Positions 23,871 to 33,904 of a stretch of DNA of 64,000 nucleotides are shown here, one piece after another (position 1 is the stretch's first letter; the number at the start of each line of letters is the position of its first letter). This DNA comes from Prochilodus magdalenae (Eukaryota > Chordata > Actinopteri > Characiformes > Prochilodontidae). The stretch covers positions 12,501-76,500 of the forward strand of contig JAMWET010001075.1 of NCBI GenBank assembly GCA_024036415.1. The letters are read 5' to 3'. Under the pieces are notes generated by a model that saw nothing but the letters and a program-made list of their open reading frames with translations, was not told the origin of the DNA and did no database searches. Made by a program: the position numbers and the translations under genes.

Positions 23871-26800
23871 TCAGCGGTACATTTGGCAGGAACATGTTCC
23901 TAAATGACTCAGATGATGAAGCAATAATGGAGCTCTGAATATGGGCCAGGGCTACAGCCCAGTGCTCCTGATACATCTCAGCCTGCTGCTGTGGAAGAAC
24001 CTGGAGCACATCTGACAGGAACATCCTTCTCTGGAGAGCTGAGGAGCAGATCTAATTAGCCTGAAGTTGGGCTAGTGGAACGTGTGTGGAGATGTGATGG
24101 TTCTAAATGAAAACAGAGCCTGTGAAGTTCTTCTGGCTCTCTTAAGAACCCTTCAGTTGTTGTTTTCTTAATGTTTGTATATGTGTAAGTGTAAAGAACC
24201 TGTTTTAGAGTTTAAAGAACCCCACATATATAATTTTAATTCTTCAGTATAGAACAAGGAACACTCAAAAATCCATATGAATGCTTGCATCTCTTTGTGT
24301 GGCTAGATAGCTCTTCTACAGGATGGGAGGCCTGTTGTATACGGTTCTTTCAAAAAATCATCCCACATAGCACCTAAATGGGTTTTCCTAATGCTGCCAG
24401 GCAATAGAACCTCTTTTCGGTACTACGTTTTAAAACAGATGCCGGAAAAAGTGGCAACAATATGAGAGATCTAGTTTTGGTTCCATAAAGAACCTTTCGA
24501 TTGAAGGTTCTTTAGCAAGCTGTTTTGTACATGTTTAAGGAACGGTAAAGAACCTTCATGTTATATGAAGGTTCTTTTAGCCTTTTAAAGGTTATGTACA
24601 TTCACAAACACCTTTCTCATAACCTTTTTAGGGAACCAAAAGTGGTTCTTCTGTAGATTGGTTCATCTGTAGCACCTCATAGAACCCCAGCCAATCAGCG
24701 AAGCATTTAAAGGTTCAAACGGTTCTTTTTTATGGTGAAATGTAGTTTTTCTCCATTATGAAAAACCCTGATGTACATTGTTCTCTTAAATAACATTAGA
24801 ACGTATACTATATAGAACCTATATACGCTCACCAAGCACTCTAAGAGGAACCCTACCACTAACACTGGTTAGTTTCTTCCTTCACTCTCAAAACAGGCTC
24901 ACTTCTTCATCGCCTGGATTCCACATGTTGGAAATATTCCTTTAAGATTTCATATTGGAATAACTGCATGATGCAATTCCTTCGGAAGTTTCAGGAGCAC
25001 GTCCATGCTGTGAATCTCCCGCTTTACCACTTCCCTAAGGTCTACTATTGAAGAAACCAGTTGGAGTTGGCCTTTGCTTTGTGTCCTGGTGCATCATCAT
25101 GGAACATGGTCAAGAAGTGACGCACATGGTCAGCAACAATACCGTCTACTGCAGCCTCAGCCTTCTTTACTTGACAATGGAACAAGTGGAACCCAACGTG
25201 GTCTTCTGTAGCCTCAAACCTCAGCAGTAGTACAGAGTGGTTATCTGGGTTAGAGTTGCCTTCCAGTCAGTTGGAACCAGTCTGGCCATTCTCCAATAAC
25301 CTCTCTCTTCAACAAGGTCACTGGACTTTTCTTCTTTATTAAGTCCACTCTGAGTAACTCTAGAGACTGAGTGATCCACCACCCACATAATGCCTGCTCT
25401 GTGGTGGTCCTGTGGGGGTCCTGACTATTGAAGAACATGGTAATAAAGTATACAGAGAAACAGATGGACTACAGTCTGGAACTGTAGAACTACAGAGTGC
25501 TCCTATACGGACAGTGGGCTGATAAAGTGAGTGTAGATACAAGGAGGTCAAATAGCTGCACCCAGAAGGAAACAACCGACAGGAATGAAACTTGGTGGGT
25601 AGGTTTGACATCACGAGACATGCTAATCATTCAAGTTTTACGCTCTGCCGCACATGTGACGTAAGTAAGAATTGACCTTAACGCTGTACCTCACTGACCC
25701 AACAGCCACGACTGCGGAGAGCAGTGATGCCCTCCATGAGTCATCCTGTTAGTGCCAGCACCATTGGCAGGCGGCTGCACCACACAGGACTACATGTACA
25801 CAGACCGTTACCACGACTGTCCTTAACACCACACCAACGTCACCAAAGACTGCAGTGGTGTCGTGCCAGACCGTCAGTGACTCAGAATGGCAGTGGGTCA
25901 TTGTCAGTGACGAGTCCCGCTTTTGTCTTGGTGGACACAACCAACGAACCCATGTGGGAAGGCACCATGGTCAGCGTGGTTTGTTGTAGGTCTGGTGTCT
26001 CTACCACCACTTCTACAGCACCATCTACAGGAACTGTGTGAGGATATTCAAGCTGCATGGGATGGATTTTTGCAACTCCATGCAGAGACGTCGGGCATGT
26101 TGGGTTAGCAAACATGGAGGTCCAACACCATACTGAGAGACACTACGTCTTTATGTGTAGCTCAATAAATATTGTCCATATCAGTCTAAATGCATCATCA
26201 TTTATTGTTCCTGGTGACCTTTATCTTCTGCAATCCCACACCTCCTTCTGGGTGCAGCTGTTCTTTAGATGATCGGTGTAATTGACTTTAAAATGTGGTT
26301 AAGGTAAATTCAGCTTCAGCTGAAGTAGGTGAAAATGCAGCACACCTGACCCCTAAGTGTCTCTTCTTTCCTAAAGCGGACTTCAAGCGGCTCTTGAAAA
26401 CGCTCCGAGGCGCGAGGTCAGCGTTCTCATTGATAAAGCAATTTTATGCTGGAATTCCTCCGGCGCACACGCCTGCGAGCCACATCAGGACCACCCGAGG
26501 AAAGCTGATATGGCAGCGGTTCCAGAAGCGCCGCCACCGCTGAGTCGCACCTGCGTCCCACTGAGCATTACAATATGAGGAGACACTCAGTTATCTGATG
26601 GAGTCACGACTGACTGCCCATCCATACCCCTCAGAGTGAGATGCACTGGAGTGGACGGATTCATGGTTATAGCCTCTCTGAGAAAATCAACAATTTTCTG
26701 TCATCCTGGATTCAATAGACGGTAAAAAATGTGCATCTTTTATGGGCGACTCTGCCTGGAGGGCCTACCATTCAGCCGGCACTGCAAGTAACCTATGCGT

Positions 26801-29800
26801 GCTCCGTCTGCCAGTGAGCTCTTTCAAAGCACCTGCTTCTAGGTCTGGCCAGCTTTACACGACAGTGTGATTAAACCCATTTGACTCAGTGAGTGGTGTG
26901 TATTATACCACTGTTAGTTCTGACCCCACGGTGTGTTTGCCTGAGAGATGAGTGCCAATGCCGAGCGATAATGGCTCTCTGACCGCGGCTCTTCAAGTAT
27001 TACTCTGCCACATACACAAGCACACCAGCCATAAGAAAGCAGTAGGGGTATAAAGTGAAAGAGTCGAAATTATAGTTTTGTATTTAAAGTTGTCAGTAAC
27101 AGTTGGGTTTATGTATGTTATACTGTATAACTGCATAAACTCACAGCATGGTAAATCTCTCTGCACTGTGAGGTAGGTGGGCAAAGAAGTATATAGGTAG
27201 GGAAGTAGGTAGAGAGTGGGCTAGGTATGAAGGTAGATAAGGAAGTAGGTAGGTATGGAGGTAGGTATGGAGGTAGATAGGGAAGTAGGTAGGTATGGAG
27301 GTAGGTAGGTAAAGAGGTAGATAGGTAGGGAAGTAGGTAGAGAGTGAGGTAGGTATGGAGGTAGATAGGGAAGTAGGTAGGTATGGCGGTAGGTAGGGAA
27401 AGAGGTAGATAGGTAGGGAAGTAGGTAGAGAGTGAGGTAGGTATGGAGGTAGATAGGAGGTAGGTAGGTATAGCGATAGGTAGGTAAAGAGGTAGTTAGG
27501 TAGGGAAGTAGGTAGAGAGTGAGGTAGATATGGAGGTAGATAGAGAAGTAGGTAGGTATGGAGGTAGATAGGGAAGTAGGTAGGTATGGAGGTAGGTAGG
27601 AAAAGAGGTAGATAGGTAGGGAAGTAGGTAGAGAGTGAGGTAGGTATGGAGGTAGATAGGGAAGTAGGTAGGTATGGCGGTAGGTAGGTAAAGAGGTAGA
27701 TGGGTAGGGAAGTAGGTAGAGAGGGGGTAGATATGGAGGTAGATAGTGAAGTAGGTAGGTATGGAGGTGGGTAGGAAAAGAGGTAGATAGGTAGGGAAGT
27801 AGGTAGAGAGTGAGGTAGGTATGGAGGTAGATAGGAGGTAGGTAGGTATAGCGATAGGTAGGTAAAGAGGTAGTTAGGTAGGGAAGTAGGTAGAGAGTGA
27901 GGTAGATATGGAGGTAGATAGAGAAGTAGGTAGGTATGGCGGTAGGTAGGGAAAGAGGTAGATAGGTACAGAAGTAGGTAGAGAGTAAGGTAGGTATGGA
28001 GGTAGATAGGAAAGTAGGTAGGTATGGCGGTAGGTAGGGAAAGAGGTAGATAGGTAGGGAAGTAGGTAGAGAGGGGGTAGGTAGAGAGTAAGGTAGGTAA
28101 TGAGGTAGATAGGGAAGTAGGTAGGTATGGCGGTAGGTAGGGAAAGAGGTAGATAGGTACGGAAGTAGGTAGAGAGTAAGGTAGGTATGGAGGTAGATAG
28201 GAAAGTAGGTAGGTATGGCGGTAGGTAGGGAAAGAGGTAGATAGGTATAGACGTAGGTAGGTATGGAGGGAAGTAGGTAGAGAGGGAGGTAGGTATGGAG
28301 ATAGATAGGGAAGTAGGTAGGTATGGAGGTAGGTAGGGAAGGAGATAGATAGGTAGGGACGTAGGTAGGTATGGAGGTAGGTATGGCGGTAGGTAGATAA
28401 AGAGGTAGATAGGTAGGGAAGTAGGTAGAGAGTGAGGTAGGTATGGAGATAGATTTGGAGGTAGATAGGGAAGTAGGGTGGTGGGTAAATATGTAGGGAA
28501 GTAGGTAGAGAGGGGGTAGATATGGAGGTAGATAGGAAAGTAGGTAGGTATGGTGGTTGTAGGGAAAGAGGTAGACAGAAGGAGGTAGATATGTAGGAAG
28601 GTAGGTATGGAGATAGATTTGGAGGTAGATAGGGAAGTAGGTAGGTATGGCGGTAGGTAGGGAAGGAGGTAGATAGGTAGGGACGTAGGTAGGTATGGAG
28701 GTAGGTATGGCGGTAGGTAGATAAAGAGGTAGATAGGTAGGGAAGTAGGTAGAGAGTGAGGTAGGTATGGAGATAGATTTGGAGGTAGATAGGGAAGTAG
28801 GGTGGTGGGTAAATATGTAGGGAAGTAGGTAGAGAGGGGGTAGATATGGAGGTAGATAGGAAAGTAGGTAGGTATGGTGGTTGTAGGGAAAGAGGTAGAC
28901 AGAAGGAGGTAGATATGTAGGAAGGTAGGTATGGAGATAGATTTGGAGGTAGATAGGGAAGTAGGTAGGTATGGCGGTAGGTAGGGAAGGAGGTAGATAG
29001 GTAGGGAGGTAGGTAGAGAGGGAGGTAGGTATGGAGATAGATTTGGAGGTAGATAGGGAAGTAGGGAGGTGGGTAAATATGTAGGGAAGTAGGTAGAGAG
29101 GTAGGTGGGTAGGTAGGGAAGTGGGTAAGTAGATAGGTTAGCACTTCCACCTCTATCTGTCTCTCTGTACCTATTTATCTATAATCCACATCGCTGTATT
29201 TACACTCACTGTCCACGTTATCAGCTCCACTGACCATATAGGACACTCTGTAGTTCTACAGGTCCAGACTGTAGTCCATCTGTTTCTTTGTATACTTAAT
29301 TAACCTGTCCTTCAATGGTCAGGACCCCCACAGGACCACCACAGAGCAGGTACTATGTGGGTGGTAGATCATTCTCAGCAGTGGCCTGAAAAACCATGTC
29401 CATGTTCATCTGCTTGCTGTTCTCTTCACATATGTAAACAGTGAGGAGGAAATGGTTCCTGAAGTAGATCAGCTAATCCTCTCGCTGCCCTGCTCTCCAA
29501 TTTGAAAGGCAAGGACCAATTCGGAAATCATAAACATGTAAATAGAGTCGGCCTTCCGGGAGGGAGGGGCACAAAAATTGGATCTGTGAAGGGGAAAATA
29601 TGTTTGGGATTGGATTGTGGACCACTCAGGGTTGCATCTGCCAGGCTTACCCTAGTGAGAAGGAGAGCCATCAGTGCTTTTGAGAGTGACCAGTAATGAT
29701 ATTTTAGGCTCCAGCTACAGTCCTGAATGAGATAACCAGCACAGAGTGACAGAGGGGAATATAAACGGCTGCAGGATGAGCAGGAAATGACCGTCAGTGA

Positions 29801-32800
29801 TGCATGAGAGAGCTGCGGGGCGTCTGTGATCCGCAGCCTGCCTTGTCTTCCTTTCAGATATGAGGCAGTGTGTAATCGTGGTAGCAGTGGGACTCAACGG
29901 TGGGGGGGGGGGCCACTCACCTTTGTCTCGTGATGAGGTTGATGTAGTGTCTCAGGGCGGTGTAGTATTTGGCCAGTTCTTCAGGAGATGCTTCGTCTCC
30001 AGGGTTCTCCGGTTTGGGAGGATATGCGTCCACGAAGGTGCCGAGATATAGGAGTACGCAGAGCAGCAGGGCGGCCACGATCGTCCATGACTTCAACATG
30101 ACAGTCATCTGTTCAGGGGAATCACAATTTAGATACATCTATGGTCAAGACTAACCAGGAGGGCTCATCTGCTAGCCTGAAAACCTGATCATACATTCAG
30201 TATCTACTGTGGGTTATTTTACCAGCTGCTCTTTACACTGTGTGCAAATGACATAATGAATGAGCCAATGGAAATGACCCAGGACCACTTGGAAAAGATC
30301 TAGTTCCATTGACTTCCATTAAAATACAGTAGGTAATTCCTCCTCCTGCAAGGTTCTCGCTTTGGAGATATCAGGTTGTGTTCTGACAGCAGCAATACAG
30401 AAGTTATTGGTTTGGAGATGTACGGTTCTGGTACAATGTTGAGTCCTAAAGGAACCCAAGGATTCTTTCTGTAATGGCACAGAGGAAGCACTTTGGGTAC
30501 CTGTTCATTGGATGGTTCTTTAGAGAACCAGTAACATACAAGAGATCTGTGAAGCATTTTAAAGCTGAAATGAAAAGCTGTCTAGTAAGGACATCTTTAA
30601 ATGGACCATTACGGCACATGACGGGTCTTTAAACCTCCTAAAGGTTCCTCAAACATGGCCCTTCAGGAACCATACACAGATCTTCTATGGCATAGCTCAA
30701 AGAATGCTGTATGAATGTTGAAAGGACCGCTAGAAATGAACCCACATACATACACTATATTTTTGTTCTCCTATCAACTTAATAATACGGTTCCCTGCAA
30801 AAACCTAATATCACTTGAATGTAAGTCAATAGAACCAGGTGTTATTTCTGATGTTCTAAGCCCAATTAAAACTGTAGGTCATTAAAAATAAGAACTAGGA
30901 AAATTAGTCATGTTCAAGGTTTAAACAATCTAACGGTTCTTTAAGTCGTGATGGTTCTGTATATATAATAAACCCATTTGGAACAACTGTGGAACCAGCT
31001 ACCAAGAATCTTTTGATATCACCCCTATCAGAACAAACCCGACGGTAAAAGATGGTGACTTTACAGGAGGGAAAAAGCACTTTTAATGGAACCAGACTTT
31101 CCAAACAGATTTGGGTCATTTCTATTGCTCCTTTCAACATGGCATTTTCACACAGTGTAAACAGCAGCTGTGTTCAAATGACGCATAAAAGAAAAACTGA
31201 TAAAAATGAAGGTATGTTTTCCTTTGGAGAGGAACAATAGGTTCTATAATTCTTTATATGATTAAAACTAATCCTACCATCATTACAGGAGAAGAAGAGA
31301 ATATAGTTCCCACCAAAGAAAACATCATTTCAGATTTACTGCTGGTTTTCTGTTAACATCTCAAGCACGTAATTATTCAGAAATTCAAAGAATTCCATTT
31401 TCCGCTTTCAAAATTCCATCTGAAGTGCTTGTTAATGAGGCGATGAGCAGAATCAGCCCTGCTATAACAGGAATGACATATGAATATGTTCTTATTAAAT
31501 GACGGTTCTACCAGGGTCCTTTGGTAAAGACAACGGTTCTGTATGGAGCCCTGAACACTCAAATAACCATTGTAACAAATAACAGTTTGTGCTGCATGTA
31601 GTACCAAAAAGGATTTACGAGCTTGCAGAACTCTTTGGTGCTGCCTAGAACCATTTTCAGCAAAGTTCTATATGGAACCCTATTTACCATATCAACCTAC
31701 AGAACAGATTAACCATGCAGAGAACACTTTCATGTGAATATGGTGCTTTGAGAGTTCATGGCTTCCCTGCAGTGTGCGGGTGAGTTTGCTCTGTAAGGCT
31801 GATTGTCGGAACTGCTGTCCGTGGTGCTGAACGGACGAATGGACTTGGGAACCAACATTGAAACTGGAGACCTACCATCCTGCTGTTTTAGCATGAACCA
31901 GGATCTACCGCACCTGATCTAGCTCTGTGTGGACCCCACCAGATCGGGGTGATCTGGACTGAGTGCGTTGTTACAGGTTCTACAGAACAGGGTTCTGGTT
32001 TTCATGCACAATGTTCAGCTAGTTTGTTCACATAAAATCAAATTTGGATTTGATTTTATTATGGCTGATGCCAAATACTATTAACCGACCAGTCAAACTA
32101 ATATCTGAAACTTTATAATTGTATATATATATATTCTAACCTCAATTAAAATTGTAGGTCATTTAAAAAAAGAAAAAAAACCCAGCAATGTTCAAGGTTT
32201 AAGCAATCTAATGGTTCTGTACGTTGTTATGGTTTTGTATATATATATAATACAACCCTTGAAGAATGACTGTTTAAAAGTGAAGCTGGCGATTTCCAAT
32301 CTAGAACACCAAGACTCTTCTGATACCGCTGCCATCCAAACAAGCCCCTGATCTCCAGTACACTAACTTCACAGGAGGATAAAAAGCAGACTGTGTTACT
32401 TTTAATGGAAGTCAATGGAACCTGACGGGTCTAAGCGGTTTTGAGCCTCTTCCTTTAGTCTGTTCATCTTACAATGTGTGCACAATGTAAAGAGCAACAG
32501 TGGCTTTCAAATTAATGTCCAAAATGAAAAATGAAATCAGGTGACATAAGGTTTTTGTTCAGAGGGCAGCGGACTGGCTCCAATTCTCGAGCCGATCTTC
32601 CAAAAAATCACTGACTAAGAAACATTAAAAAAGGGAACAAGGCTGACTGTGCATCCCAAACAAACAAACAAATAAATCACAAATTAATCATTTAAATCAA
32701 ACTAGATAACACATATACACTGACACTGATAAAGTGATATTTAATCATTTTAAATTATTTTATAAATTCAGTTTTTTAAATATAAATATAAAACATATAA

Positions 32801-33200
32801 CCTTATTGTGGCTGATGCCGAAGACTGTAAACCGACCAATAACTGAGGCTTAAAACTTAATCATTTAAACCACACTGGGTTGCCAAGTTGTGGTAAAAGT
32901 TACTTTTGATAATACATTTTTAAGATCATAATTTCAAATTCTGGTAAATGGATGGACGTTTGTAAGTTTAGACAATTAAATCACATTTAAATAACATAAT
33001 TAGAGGAACAGGCTGCATTTTGGGTTGCCAAATCTTGGAAAAAAACACTTTTAGTTCAACAAAAAACAAATAAAGGAACAAATAAAACTGATGATTTGTG
33101 AAGAGACAGACACTTACTTTCAGCCGAGTGAGTGCGGAGATGAGCCGGAAGGTTGAGGAGTTTGGGACTTTGGCTTTTCTTCTAAATGCAGATTCGTCTG
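21267..33200 (-). CDS. pyy: pyy, peptide YY precursor (complete four-exon gene)
   Basis: Exon 1 (about 33,200-33,118) is noncoding; coding exons are 30108-29921, 23813-23733 and 21542-21518. The protein has 97 residues: signal peptide 1-28 (hydrophobic [13 protein letters not shown], cleavage after VDA), mature hormone 29-64 ([10 protein letters not shown]... to ...NLITRQRY, 36 residues with the PP-fold prolines and amphipathic helix), Gly65-Lys66-Arg67 for cleavage and C-terminal amidation, and flanking peptide 68-97 ending in YAW. By family knowledge, PYY is a secreted gut/brain hormone acting on Y-type receptors to reduce feeding and gut motility. All borders are GT/AG and phases fit. A TATA box lies 5' and an ATTAAA 3'. 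Y-P-P-K-P and R-Q-R-Y ends favour PYY over NPY. Teleosts have pyya and pyyb; the copy cannot be fixed here. Confidence 0.95.
21518..21542 (-). CDS. pyy: pyy exon 4: C-terminal RYEDSYAW and stop
   Basis: After acceptor CTTTCAG the phase continues as (AG)A-TAT-GAA-GAC-TCG-TAC-GCA-TGG-TGA, giving R-Y-E-D-S-Y-A-W. A short last coding exon ending in Trp is the typical end of PYY/NPY precursors. Confidence 0.9.
21740..21986. mobile_element. MITE with 35-bp inverted repeats, intact copy
   Basis: The ends CGTCACTGTCCAAAGAAAAA + CAGGTATCTCC and, inverted, CGTCGCTGTCCAATGAAAAA + CATGTATCTCC match at most positions. It is 247 bp, has no coding capacity, and is inserted in a TA dinucleotide run. The core TCAATGGAACCAGACGTC recurs in at least four other places in the window. 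Lies in pyy intron 3, next to exon 4. Confidence 0.8.
21987..22280. repeat. AT-rich TTAATTAACTT repeat
   Basis: Irregular units of about 26-34 bp around AATTAACTTAGATTTTAATT in pyy intron 3, directly following the intact MITE. Confidence 0.75.
22570..22860 (-). mobile_element. interspersed repeat family A, inverted copy
   Basis: Reverse complement of 51,600-51,910: both share CAGACATCAGGCAGCGTATT, CATAACCATCTCATG and GGTTCCATTCACCACCACT. In pyy intron 3. Confidence 0.75.
22861..23400 (-). other. pyy intron 3, no repeat recognised
   Basis: GC-richer, unique-looking sequence with a few open frames under 100 codons on the antisense strand. None has exon-like borders plus similarity to anything I know. 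Confidence 0.4.
23404..23580. repeat. purine-rich tract
   Basis: A/G-rich run (AGAAAGAGACAGAGAAAAGA, GAGAGAGAAG) in pyy intron 3, about 150 bp from exon 3. Confidence 0.8.
23733..23813 (-). CDS. pyy: pyy exon 3: hormone C-terminus, amidation site, flanking peptide
   Basis: 81 nt read as (R)[18 protein letters not shown] then SSEHNQRS(R). It starts TATGGGAAGAGG after acceptor CTCTCAG, donor GAG|GTGAGA. It completes the RQRY amide terminus and supplies the GKR processing site. The (CT)n at 23,816-23,866 (plus-strand GA) forms its pyrimidine tract. Nothing else in the 6.1-kb intron fits the required phase and YGKR sequence. Confidence 0.93.
23816..23866. repeat. (GA)n at the pyy exon 3 splice site
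   Basis: About 25 GA units adjoining the acceptor of pyy exon 3. It acts as (CT)n on the gene strand, the same arrangement as at mpp2 11,775-11,868. Confidence 0.95.
24110..24860. repeat. AAAGAACC / GGTTCTTT repeat field
   Basis: Many direct and inverted short motifs (AAAGAACCTTTCGATTGAAG followed by GTTCTTTAGC, AAGGTTCTTTTAGCCTTT, AGGTTCTTTAA) in pyy intron 2. They make several hairpins. Similar motifs recur at 30.4-31.7, 34.9 and 49.8-50.5 kb. Confidence 0.65.
25553..26262 (+). mobile_element. degenerate Tc1/mariner-like element, copy 2
   Basis: Inverted ends AGCTGCACCCAGAAGGAA (left) and, inverted, AGCTGCACCCAGAAGGAG (right). At 710 bp it is internally shortened. Transposase remnants [20 protein letters not shown] and [18 protein letters not shown] are in different frames. 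Same family as copy 1. In pyy intron 2. Confidence 0.85.
26263..27140 (-). other. pyy intron 2, unique stretch
   Basis: No exon, repeat or motif recognised. Contains a moderately GC-rich segment near 26,380-26,560. Confidence 0.4.
27150..29135. repeat. GGTA/GATA-derived minisatellite, 2 kb
   Basis: Irregular tetranucleotide-based units (GGTAGGTATGGAGGTAGATA, GGGAAGTAGGTAGAGAGTGA) with higher-order copies: blocks repeat exactly 324 bp apart (e.g. 28,430 and 28,754) and 378 bp apart (27,471 and 27,849). On the pyy sense strand the pattern is T/C/A-rich without stops, giving a spurious 669-codon Tyr/Pro/Leu/Thr frame. Lies in pyy intron 2, 0.8 kb from the hormone exon. Confidence 0.97.
29136..29920 (-). 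other. pyy intron 2 between satellite and exon 2
   Basis: Unique-looking; contains TGTCCATCTGTTTCTTTG-type sequence resembling 25.4 kb (AGAACTACAGAGTGCTCC inverted), so a diverged repeat may be present at 29,215-29,360. No exon seen. Confidence 0.45.
29921..30108 (-). CDS. pyy: pyy exon 2: signal peptide and hormone residues 1-34
   Basis: The acceptor GAACAG lies directly before ATGACTGTCATG. 62 codons plus two bases: MTVMLKSW..., then [20 protein letters not shown] to NLITRQ, donor AAAG|GTGAGT. A second in-frame ATG at codon 4 could also start translation without losing the signal peptide. The hormone's last two residues (R-Y) come from the next exon, as in all PYY/NPY genes. Confidence 0.97.
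30240..30420. mobile_element. MITE-like repeat, inverted diverged copy
   Basis: CCAATGGAAATGACCCAGGA, TTCCATTGACTTCCATT and TTTGGAGATATCAGGTTGTG match the 21.74-kb MITE in reverse. pyy intron 1. Confidence 0.6.
31010..31240. mobile_element. MITE-like repeat, diverged copy
   Basis: GACTTTACAGGAGGGAAAAA, AATGGAACCAGACTTTCCAA, CATTTCTATTGCTCC and CACAGTGTAAACAGCAG follow the order of the intact copy at 21,740. Ends are decayed. pyy intron 1. Confidence 0.65.
32325..32580. mobile_element. MITE-like repeat, diverged copy with recognisable ends
   Basis: Begins CGCTGCCATCCAAACAAG, has GAAGTCAATGGAACCTGACG in the middle and ends with GTTTTTGTTCAGAGGGCAGCG. The ends are inverted repeats related to those at 21,740-21,986. 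pyy intron 1. Confidence 0.7.
33118..33200 (-). other. pyy: pyy exon 1 (5' UTR)
   Basis: Between a TATA box (33,231-33,224) and a strong donor CTGAAA|GTAAGT at 33,117. It has no ATG in frame with the coding exon, and exon 2 starts exactly with the ATG. The 5' end is estimated from about 25-30 bp below the TATA box. Confidence 0.75.
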
Positions 33201-33223
33201 ATTCCAACCTGCAGCTCCACCTG

Positions 33224-33231
33224 CTTATATA
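33224..33231 (-). promoter_or_regulatory. pyy: pyy TATA box
   Basis: TATATAAG on the minus strand, about 110 bp upstream of the exon 1 donor. NPY/PYY family genes typically use a TATA promoter and a short noncoding first exon, which is what is seen here. Confidence 0.75.
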
Positions 33232-33233
33232 CC

Positions 33234-33309
33234 ATCAGAGAGAGAGAGAGGGAGGGAGGGGGTGAGGGAGGGAAAGAAAGAAAGAAGGAGGGAAGGAGGG
33301 AGGGAGGGG
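33234..33309 (+). promoter_or_regulatory. G/A-rich tract abutting the pyy TATA box
   Basis: About 75 bp of pure or nearly pure purine on the plus strand: (GA)n, then GGGAGGGAGGGGGTGAGGG, GAAAGAAAG and a second GGAGGGAGGGAGGGGG. It has several runs of three or more G at short spacing, so a G-quadruplex on the template strand, or triplex DNA, is possible. It ends 3 bp from the TATA box. Confidence 0.8.
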
Positions 33310-33310
33310 G

Positions 33311-33900
33311 CAGCAAGCAGACCCTTCAGCTCGTCACCAAATTATGAGTAACAGCCCACACGACTAGCTTCATTTGACGTTCCCTGACGTCCAGTCTTCA
33401 TACGCATCATAATAAACACCAGCAGCTTCACTATACCAGCTCAGCTCACCTAAACGCTAATCACCTCATTAATATGCAGAATGCTGTCTGCGTATGTAAA
33501 TGAGAGCAGGTATTTGGTCTAATTTGGTTAAGAAGAATAATGAGGGTGAGTATGAGCTGTGCCTGTCGGTCTGCTCAGTGAGCTGCAGTTGCTCATAACA
33601 AGCAGCAGAGGGTGCTGCAGACCCCGCAGATACCGCTCCAGCTGCGGCACCTCTGCAGGACCTTCCAGCCTCCAATCAGGATCAATTTGGTCATGAACGC
33701 CGGACAATTACTGCTAATGAAATAATGATGTAAATGGACTGTGAATGAGGCCAATTTGATGGAGAGCCTAATGCACTTAGAGACAATTACAATAACACAC
33801 ATGCCCTGTGAATTATTACCGCTGTGAGGTAAACATAACAGCAGTGCTCTGATTTACTGTGCTCCTTAACTCTTTAAACTCAGAGCATCATTTATTAACA
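33311..33900. other. pyy upstream region
   Basis: Non-repetitive, moderately AT-rich sequence upstream of pyy, apart from the two TGACGT motifs. It includes a CAGCAGAGGGTGCTGCAG palindrome-like stretch near 33,603. Its uniqueness within a repeat-rich neighbourhood suggests regulatory content, but nothing proves it. Confidence 0.4.
33375..33390 (-). promoter_or_regulatory. paired TGACGT (CRE-like) motifs upstream of pyy
   Basis: Two TGACGT hexamers ten bases apart (33,375-33,380 and 33,385-33,390), about 145 bp upstream of the TATA box. TGACGT is the CREB/ATF half-site. This is a motif match only. Confidence 0.4.
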
Positions 33901-33904
33901 TGAA

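Noticed and set aside
24110..24860. Inverted GGTTCTTT/AAAGAACC motifs as rho-independent terminators or riboswitch
   Set aside because: Bacterial elements do not apply; motifs are dispersed repeats in an intron.
27141..29150. 669-codon Tyr/Pro/Leu ORF on the pyy sense strand
   Set aside because: Intronic GGTA satellite; composition bias removes stops.
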